The position numbers were made by a program, and so were the translations under genes. The notes beneath the pieces are model-generated. The model searched no databases and was not told where the DNA came from. It worked only from the letters and a program-made list of their open reading frames with translations. Shown piece by piece: positions 57,234-64,000 of a stretch of 64,000 bases of DNA. The DNA is from Brugia malayi (Eukaryota; Nematoda; Chromadorea; Rhabditida; Onchocercidae): contig NW_025062479.1 in assembly GCF_000002995.4 (NCBI RefSeq), positions 17,542,721 to 17,606,720 of the forward strand. The letters run 5' to 3'. Each line of letters starts with the position of its first letter. The stretch's first letter is position 1.

Positions 57234-57960
57234 GTTAAATGTTAACCAGTTCGTGTTTACTCACTAACGATGATATTGATTTATAATAATATTTTCCTAA
57301 TTTCATTACATTGGAAGTAGAAGGTGTCAGATGAAGTCCTTGCAGTTAGTTTGTGTGATACAAATGAATTGTTGAATAAAAACTTCATTGCTGTTATAAG
57401 CGGGACGTGGGTTGAGTATTCGATATTGTAGAAGTATTGAGACGACGAGTTGAATCGAAACTCGTTATCGACAAAGACTGACCCCAAACAATGCAGTTTA
57501 CTTGTAGTGGATGCTGGATAAGTTTCTAATGATGATTCATAACATGTTTAAGTAAAGATTATTAGTCTCGGGAACATTCAAATAAGACAATACCTAACCT
57601 GTAAATCCCTGTTCTTAAAGCTTAAATTGTTTCGGCATTGTAAATTGCTTCGGTTTTTCCGACAGGAGGAGTTTATTCGTGAGACGATGGGATTTCATTT
57701 TTTACAGAAATAGGCCTTTACGGTTGGTCAGCAGGCGTTTTGCGATGTGGTTGGGTCGGTTTGCAATCGTCCGTGGTACTTGTTCCCTGGTGTGCTTTTC
57801 TATAGGGTGTTGTGGGGAGTGGTTCGTGGTGATGGACGTCGATTAGTTATGAGTTGATAAGGAATCACTAAGTTCTTTAAAGTGATGCCAAGTGAAAAGG
57901 CTTCGTTTTTTTTTTTTTAAATTTAATTACTTTAACAACGATACTTTTCTGTCATTCTCA

Positions 57961-57972
57961 ATTGATTTTCAG
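57961..57972 (+). promoter_or_regulatory. Probable trans-splice acceptor of COA6
   Basis: ATTGATTTTCAG ends 13 nt before the COA6 ATG with no coding exon upstream, the usual geometry of a nematode spliced-leader site. Confidence 0.5.
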
Positions 57973-57985
57973 TATTTTCTTTTGT

Positions 57986-58711
57986 ATGTCTGATGTAACA
58001 GCTGGCTTGAAAGCAGGCAGAGAGAAGTGCTATCAATCACGAGACGAATATTTTAAATGCTGCGAGCAGTATAAAACTTATAGTGAGTCAAAGTGTAAAA
58101 AGCTGAAGCAGAAGTTCGAGAAGGACTGTCCTGCGTCATGGGTATGCTTATTTTATATGGACATGACTGAGGATGTGATAGAGATGCATGTGTATCGGTT
58201 AGGTTTCATATGCTAAGCATGCAAATTTGGTCATATTATTAAGCTAAATGTAGTTGTACTGCGGAGACCTTTGATTCTTATTCTTTTCTTGTTTTCGTTT
58301 TTTGTTTTTTTCACTTTCAATTCATTTCAGATTTTATTTTGACATTTTTTTTGCTTAGCCAAAACCTGGGCACTTGTTGCGGTTTTTGGACATTTCTAGA
58401 TGTCATATGCTAAAAAAGAGGGGTCACATAACTTAACTGCTTTATATTGGCTGCATTGTAAAAAGATATCAAATGCAGATATTGTTTCGCTGCACTAGGG
58501 AGGAATTTAGGAGATGATAATAGTTGTCTTTATCTTAGCATGCTGCAAGTTTGAGAAATATTTGAAACTATTTCGCTGTTTGCTTCAGGTCCCACATTTC
58601 ATTCGTAAGCATAACTACGAAAAGTATAAACAAAAGTTAGTGGACGAAGGGATTTTACTCACAGAAGTTAATGATGCTGATAAAGTGCAAAATTCTTCCT
58701 CATCTTCATAG
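57986..58711 (+). CDS. COA6: Cytochrome c oxidase assembly factor 6 (COA6)
   Basis: This small intermembrane-space mitochondrial protein helps deliver copper to COX2 during complex IV assembly. Two exons, 57986-58141 and 58589-58711, give 92 aa. The family hallmark CX9C...CX10C is intact: Cys15-x9-Cys25 and Cys37-x10-Cys48, inside a helix-turn-helix. It is followed by the conserved Trp and basic helix (SWVPHFIRKHNYEKYKQKL). A second Cys (Cys26) sits next to Cys25. The tail is serine-rich. The ATG chosen is the first after the leader-like acceptor at 57,971-57,972. It is followed on the same strand by PRORP, another mitochondrial gene. Confidence 0.93.
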
Positions 58712-59038
58712 ATTGGTGAGTTGAGCTTTTCTAAATTCGTTGTAGGTACATTAAACATTTTAGAAATTAACTGTTGGTTTGTAATACCTGAAATGGAATT
58801 TAAGAGTCATCAGTTTTCCATATTTGCTTATCTTAACTGAGCTCTTAAAGAATTTCGTTATGAAATGATAAGGTGTATTAAGTGTACAGTAGTATTAAAG
58901 TAAATTTTTGTTTCTCATCACAGTTTTCTGAAATTTCTCTTAAGCATTAATTAAATTCTGGTGGTTATTAATAGTTGAAATATCTTTAATATAAGGGTGG
59001 TACCAAATTTGAAGCGTTGATAGGCAGACAATTTTTAT

Positions 59039-59044
59039 AGGCAG
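59039..59044 (+). promoter_or_regulatory. Possible trans-splice acceptor ahead of PRORP
   Basis: TTTTTATAG|GCAG gives acceptor-like sites about 25-30 nt before the candidate PRORP ATG and 330 nt after the COA6 stop. This would suit a downstream operon gene. Confidence 0.35.
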
Positions 59045-59068
59045 ATATTGGTGCGGGTCGTTTATTTC

Positions 59069-62000
59069 ATGCGACATGCAGTGTGCTGGCGAATCCTCTT
59101 ACATCCAGTGGTACCAACGTTTGTTCAAAACAGAATTCATCACCAAAAGTTATTTTTTTTTATCCCCAGTTTACTTTTTTAATGGAACTTTTGTCCCAGT
59201 CCAATTTTTTTGACAGGACTTTCTAATGACAAATTTGAAAATTTTTGGATAAAATTTATCATTGTTTCTGTAACTTTAAGTACTGTACGATATTTTAAGG
59301 AACTGACTACTTTTTGTTGGAAAATTATACAGTTTAATTTTCAAAACCTCATTTCACATTTTGATAACTATGCTGCATATTAAGTTCTTGTATTTACTAA
59401 GGATTAGAAAGTTTTTGTATTCACATCAGTGGGGAAAACACATAAGTTAAAGTTTGCATAAAAGAAATCAAACCTTGCAAACTGAAAACTAGATGGCAAG
59501 GAATACTGTTGAATAAATGCAATCTGTACATGCTGAGACTGTGACGATAGTCTCTATCAAATTCTAGTGAAATAATACCGGATTCCAATTTTTTTCCTGC
59601 AAAGAAAAAAAAAAGAAAAAGATTAATTCGAGATAAAGGATATTTTAATTTTCGCTGCAGTTTCCGAGAACAAATGCTGAAAAATTAGCTCACTGCGGTT
59701 GTATAAATGACGCATTGTGCGACGTCAGCGTCGAACAGTTCTGTGAACGCATGAAATTGTTTGGTAGCATGAAGTACCTAAATGCATTGCGGATTCTGAG
59801 AGATGTTCGTTACCTAAAGACAGGTCGCTTACTTTTGAAGCAGTAAGTTTTTCGTTTCTGTGAGATTTTCTTTGCTTTCTACAAACATTATATTTCGTGC
59901 AAAATAAGGAAAAACTTCGCAACTTTTAATTATATTTAAATCTCAGTTTTACCCAAATTCATTTTATGACTTAGCCTGAGTTGAAAACAAGATAATTTAT
60001 AAGTTGGTACTGCTATAGATTGCAATTAAGTTTTCAGCTTGCCTCTAAATAAATTTTGATGCCTTCTAGTTTATGTTCTTCTTCATCTTCACTACCAGCA
60101 TACACAGTGCTTGAAATGGTTGAAATGCTCGTTTGCATCCACATGGAAGGCGCCGCAGAAAGAGGTGATGAGGAACTATGGCGAAACTTATTGCTCCTCG
60201 CGAATAAAGTGCCACATTTTTTGAAACCGACTGTTTTACTACTCCTGAAATCATGTTGTCCCGTGAATATTATGCCAAAATTGCCATCAAACCTGATGTT
60301 ACGTCCTGTCGTTATCACTGCCCTGTTAGGTAATATCTTTTATCAATAGATTTTGGTAATATTAGTTCATTTCCAATAGTTCCATGATGAATTTGGTTGT
60401 AGTCATTATAAATTTTTTTATAAGTTATTATATATTCCAGTTACTGATTTATCAATCTTTATAGCCAATTATGTCCGTTCCGGAAAAGTAACTCTCTTTC
60501 AAGCACTGCTTGCAAAAGAGACAGCCTATGATTTGTTTAAAAACGACCAGTTACTGCGAGTTCTCGCTTTGCATACTAATTCTCACTCAGCTATTTCATC
60601 TACATATTTGGATTATCTGTCAGGACGCAGTATTACTTTATTAGATGACAATATATGGCATTTCAATTCCATCATCCGGTAAGTGCTACCAGGCAGTAAT
60701 CAGCAGGACTTTTTTATTTCCACAGTAATTTTTAAATGGTGTTATGTTTGACTAGGAATTCAGGTGCTTAAGTTGTTTTTTTATCTCAAAACCGTATCTG
60801 TAAACCATGTGTTAGAACATTTTTTAAGCATGGAAATGCATTTATCTAAAAAAAAAGGTTACCATATGGGCTAGTAAGAGTATATAGTGAAGACATCTTC
60901 CACCCAAAGACAAAGAGGAGGTGAAGCTTCTACTGTAATACTGTAATGTATGCAATTTAAAATAACTAAAATGTTTGATAAAAAACAAGGTTCTTCAGTG
61001 CAGTTCATTGGTTGTAATGAATTGCGCCTTCAAGACTAAAGGATTGCAGTGTGATACGTGATGTCACCGATATATACAGTACAATAGTATTTTGTTTGTA
61101 TAACAATTTTCAAAATTTGAAACAACTATTTTTTCCAGGATATAAACCAGTATTTTTGCGTAAGGAACTCTCATTTTTATTCATCTTTACTTTTCAGTCA
61201 GTCAAAATATTGGGATATCAGGAACACGACTGTATCGAATAATGGCGATTGCTTTTTTTGTGGAGGAAAATTTAAAAAAAATGAGGATTTGTCGGAAATG
61301 GAATTTGGCCTACTTAGAAGTGAAATAATGTAAGTGCTTTATAATGAGGCAGGAAAGTTTTTAATCCTTTCATTTTTGAATTAAAATTGCCTAACCTGAA
61401 TTCTTGCATTATTATTATGTGATTATGCAGAATGTGTTAGTTGGAGGAGTTTAATTTGTCACGATGTTTAAGGTTTTTTGTTAATCACAGGAGTAATAAT
61501 ATTAAATTGTTTTTCTGTAAAAAGAATTTTGAAATTATACTGATACAAATTTGTTCCAGGAAATATTTGTCTAATGATATGCAGATGTTCTCTAGTGCCA
61601 CGGATCAAGAGATTTCCGATTTAAGGGACCATATAAAGCGAAAAATAAAACCTGTTGAAGTTTGTCACGTCATGTTTCAAATTATTGAGGATTCTCGTAG
61701 CTCTTAGGCGCTCATTTTTCTTCCAATTTTTGGTCTTATTGTTTGTTTTCCTTTCCATTAAGAAATCTCTAATATTATTTGCCTTATGAGGTCTAGGGGA
61801 TTATGATTCAATGCTTCTAAGTCAAAATTCTACCTAAACAAGACAAGACAATTGTGGCAGCAGTGCGCCCACTATTACAGCTAATACCTCATTGTATAGC
61901 TTGCTGCTTAATCGATTGGTTAGGTCGTTGCTAAAGCTGAATTACTTTAGTACAATGTCGGAGTTATGCTAAATTATTGGACAATATACACGTATAAGGA

Positions 62001-62298
62001 ACAGATACTAGCCACTAACTGCATGTCTTTTAAAGGTTAAAATAAATTTTTTCCCTTGTAAAAAATTTTTCAGGATCAGCAGTCATTGGTTGTTGATGCT
62101 CTGAATGTTTTATATACAGGAATTAATAATATAAGATCAAGGTATGGGATTGACGAAGTGTTGCAGAAATCGTTGAATATATTTGCTAATGTGCTGCTTA
62201 TTGTGCGAAAAGGTGGTGACACGAATCGTGTATGGAATGAACATGATAAGTTCTATAACTCTCGCTTGTCAGCATTCTTCTGCCACAGGATGTATATG

Positions 62299-62337
<39 letters not shown>

Positions 62338-63121
62338 GAAAACTCAGCTAAATAGTTTTGTTCTAATCTTCAGGAAACTTACTTATTGCTCAGATTGAAG
62401 GGTTGACAAAACTTACTTATTAGTAAAATTTATATTAACCATGCAGTAGCTTCTAGAAATTATATCGGCCATGTATATAGTTGTGATGTTCCGTTATTTT
62501 TTTTAGTCATTTAGAATAGTTGATGCTTAAGTATCAATAGAAATTCCCAATTTTGAGGATCATATGAGTAATTTTAAGTGACTCATCGCGACTTTCTTTC
62601 AGGAGTAGCGATGACTTATTTGTACTGTTAGCAGTTATGGAACTTGGAAGAAATGCTTTCTTTTTGACAAACGACTTCTTTATGAATCATCGCAATATGT
62701 TAACTACGTCGGGTCAATCATTGTTCGACAAGTGGGTAGAGAAAAGAGCTGTACGCTTGGATGATAAAGATATAATTGTGAGTTTGTAGTTATTTGAATA
62801 AGCTTTTCTTTTCAAAACATTTATGTTTATCACTAAATGATGTCGGTGCTCCTTTCTCGTCAGTTGGTTTTAACTGATAGGCATTTTATTCTGATATGAA
62901 AGGGTGTGATAAGATAAATGATAAGATAAAATGTAGAATTTTATCTTCTTTTCTCTGATCTTATATCTGAATTCAGTTTATTCCAGATGCCTTCGAAATT
63001 TGCTTCTTACGCTCAAAAGACAGAAAATGGATACCATATTCCCGTTAAAACAATTAACAAATCGATTGCCTTACATTCGTTCCTTTGCGTCCGAAAAAAA
63101 CATCCAATAAGGCATTATTGA
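59069..63121 (+). CDS. PRORP: Mitochondrial protein-only RNase P catalytic subunit (PRORP/MRPP3)
   Basis: This metallonuclease cuts 5' leaders from mitochondrial pre-tRNAs, in animals together with the MRPP1/MRPP2 pair. Exons: tentative 59069-59110, then 59661-59842, 60070-60329, 60465-60678, 61198-61329, 61560-61659, 62074-62291, 62603-62777 and 62987-63121. Exons 2-9 sum to 1,416 nt in frame; the total is about 485 aa. The helical N-terminal half fits a PPR region. A zinc-binding CFFC (Cys251/Cys254) pairs with YHIP His458 and Cys475 near the C terminus, as in the family. The NYN nuclease domain keeps the four metal-binding acidic positions: VVDALNV (Asp318), SSDD (Asp386/387) and TND (Asp407), with spacing almost as in human. 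The first exon would give an Arg-containing, acid-free N terminus like a mitochondrial targeting peptide, but its donor (GTACCA) is weak. Confidence 0.9.
62299..62337. repeat. T26A13 homopolymer inverted repeat at a splice donor
   Basis: 26 T followed directly by 13 A begins 7 nt past the exon end at 62,291 of PRORP. It could fold into an A/T hairpin and is prone to assembly or replication slippage. Confidence 0.9.
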
Positions 63122-63335
63122 ATGTTTGTGCATATCCTTGCATGTAGAGTTTCAGTCTTAGTTATGCGATGTGACAGCTCACTAGTATTTCCACATTTTT
63201 GTAAAAAATTTGAAGTTATGTCAAGTGAGTTTCAAGGATCGAAAGATTGATTTTGTTGTTTATGAATTGTGTAATTTATTATCATGGTATGACATCGTCT
63301 GGCAAAATTATTGAGAGTTCTTCATCTTGAATGTA

Positions 63336-63341
63336 AATAAA
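63336..63341 (+). terminator. Candidate poly-A signal AATAAA of PRORP
   Basis: AATAAA lies about 215 nt past the PRORP TGA (63119-63121), before the VPS45 start. Confidence 0.55.
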
Positions 63342-63770
63342 GCTCATTTGCTACATACTCCTGTAGTATTCTGTGTTCAAGTGCTATCTTTTCAATATCA
63401 TATAATTTAGAAGAACGATAAATGATTCGTAAACATTCAGCTATTAAAAACGTTAATAGAAGGAATTGGAATTAATTAAATGTTTGTATTTCTAATATCT
63501 TGTTACTGACTCTTTAAAATAGTATAGCTTAAATTAGAAATCGTGACCACTCGTTGAAGAAACTTTTCGCATCTACTTGAAGTTTGTATCGTTTTTGCTT
63601 TGTATGATTTAAATATTAATTTTAAAAATAGATTTCTTCCTAAGATTTTCTAAGCAAAAGCTGAATGGCATGAAGTCTTTATGTTTGGATAACAGATCCT
63701 TCTTTTCAGGAATGTTATAGAGAAATAAGGAGATTTGGGAGGGCAGAAAATAGCAGGGAACGGAAGTACA

Positions 63771-63863
63771 ATGGATGTTGTCACGGCTACTCAACAGTAC
63801 ATATCGGAAATGATCCGGCTGGCTGGTCCTGGCATGAAAGTGATGATGATGGATAAATGCACG
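63771..63863 (+). CDS. VPS45: VPS45 Sec1/Munc18-family protein, first coding exon (gene continues past window)
   Basis: This SM protein works with Tlg2/syntaxin-16 SNAREs in endosome and Golgi fusion. Only the first exon is visible: 31 codons from the ATG to a GTAATT donor in phase 0. It encodes QYISEMIRLAGPGMKVMMMD, matching the conserved VPS45 opening (QYISKMI..SGPGMKVLLMD in vertebrates). The following ~137 bp show no convincing second exon, which probably lies beyond 64,000. It sits 650 bp downstream of PRORP on the same strand. Confidence 0.8.
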
Positions 63864-64000
63864 GTAATTTTATACATTTTCAGTCATAATGATGTGAAAT
63901 AGAGTAGTGGAGCATGTATTGATTCCTAGAACTTCTATAAGACGTTATTTGCGGAGGATTATCAGTACTACTTTATGTAGGATGATAATCTCACCAAAGG

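Larger units (their letters stand above)
56948..57985. other. RPN2 3' UTR and COA6 upstream region
   Basis: No coding exon is visible. It contains the RPN2 poly-A signal and the COA6 leader. Confidence 0.6.

Noticed and set aside
63964..64000. Possible second VPS45 exon after TTTATGTAG
   Set aside because: The in-frame translation does not resemble the residues that follow MMMDKCT in VPS45 proteins.

Overview
This 64 kb window is nuclear DNA of a nematode, most likely a filarial or related spirurid worm. The evidence is AT-rich sequence, genes split into many 70-250 nt exons, short introns ending in TTTCAG, acceptor-like sites directly ahead of start codons (spliced-leader style), and proteins that align with animal families. 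Gene models were built by hand from splice signals and family alignment. For the genes with complete models, exon lengths sum to an uninterrupted frame.

Layout. 1-9,168 holds no gene I can support; its first ~5 kb looks less AT-rich than the rest. 9,169-16,064 (minus) holds a putative unrecognised multi-exon gene ending in a SOCS/BC-box-like tail. 16,211-18,706 (minus) is a complete DNase II (383 aa). 20,315-27,690 (minus) is a complete SLC4 bicarbonate transporter (about 960-985 aa) with two apparent alternative exons. About 29.0-29.7 kb (minus) may hold a small orphan gene. 30,743-30,978 is a pure (CA)118 microsatellite, followed by about 4 kb of gene-poor DNA.

From 35.3 kb the plus strand is a dense housekeeping cluster: eIF2B delta (35,333-38,958), proteasome subunit RPN2/PSMD1 (about 40,477-56,947), COA6 (57,986-58,711), PRORP/MRPP3 (about 59,069-63,121) and the first exon of VPS45 (63,771-63,863, running off the window). 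An 8-kb intron of the RPN2 gene contains, on the opposite strand, a complete biogenic-amine GPCR of 5-HT2 (SER-1-like) type (46,597-51,377).

Themes. COA6 and PRORP are adjacent, co-oriented mitochondrial genes with a leader-like acceptor between them, so they may share an operon. DNase II and the gene behind it are only about 147 bp apart. Four of roughly 75 introns use GC instead of GT donors, and one SLC4 intron lacks an AG acceptor. No rRNA, tRNA, CRISPR, transposase or viral gene was recognised.
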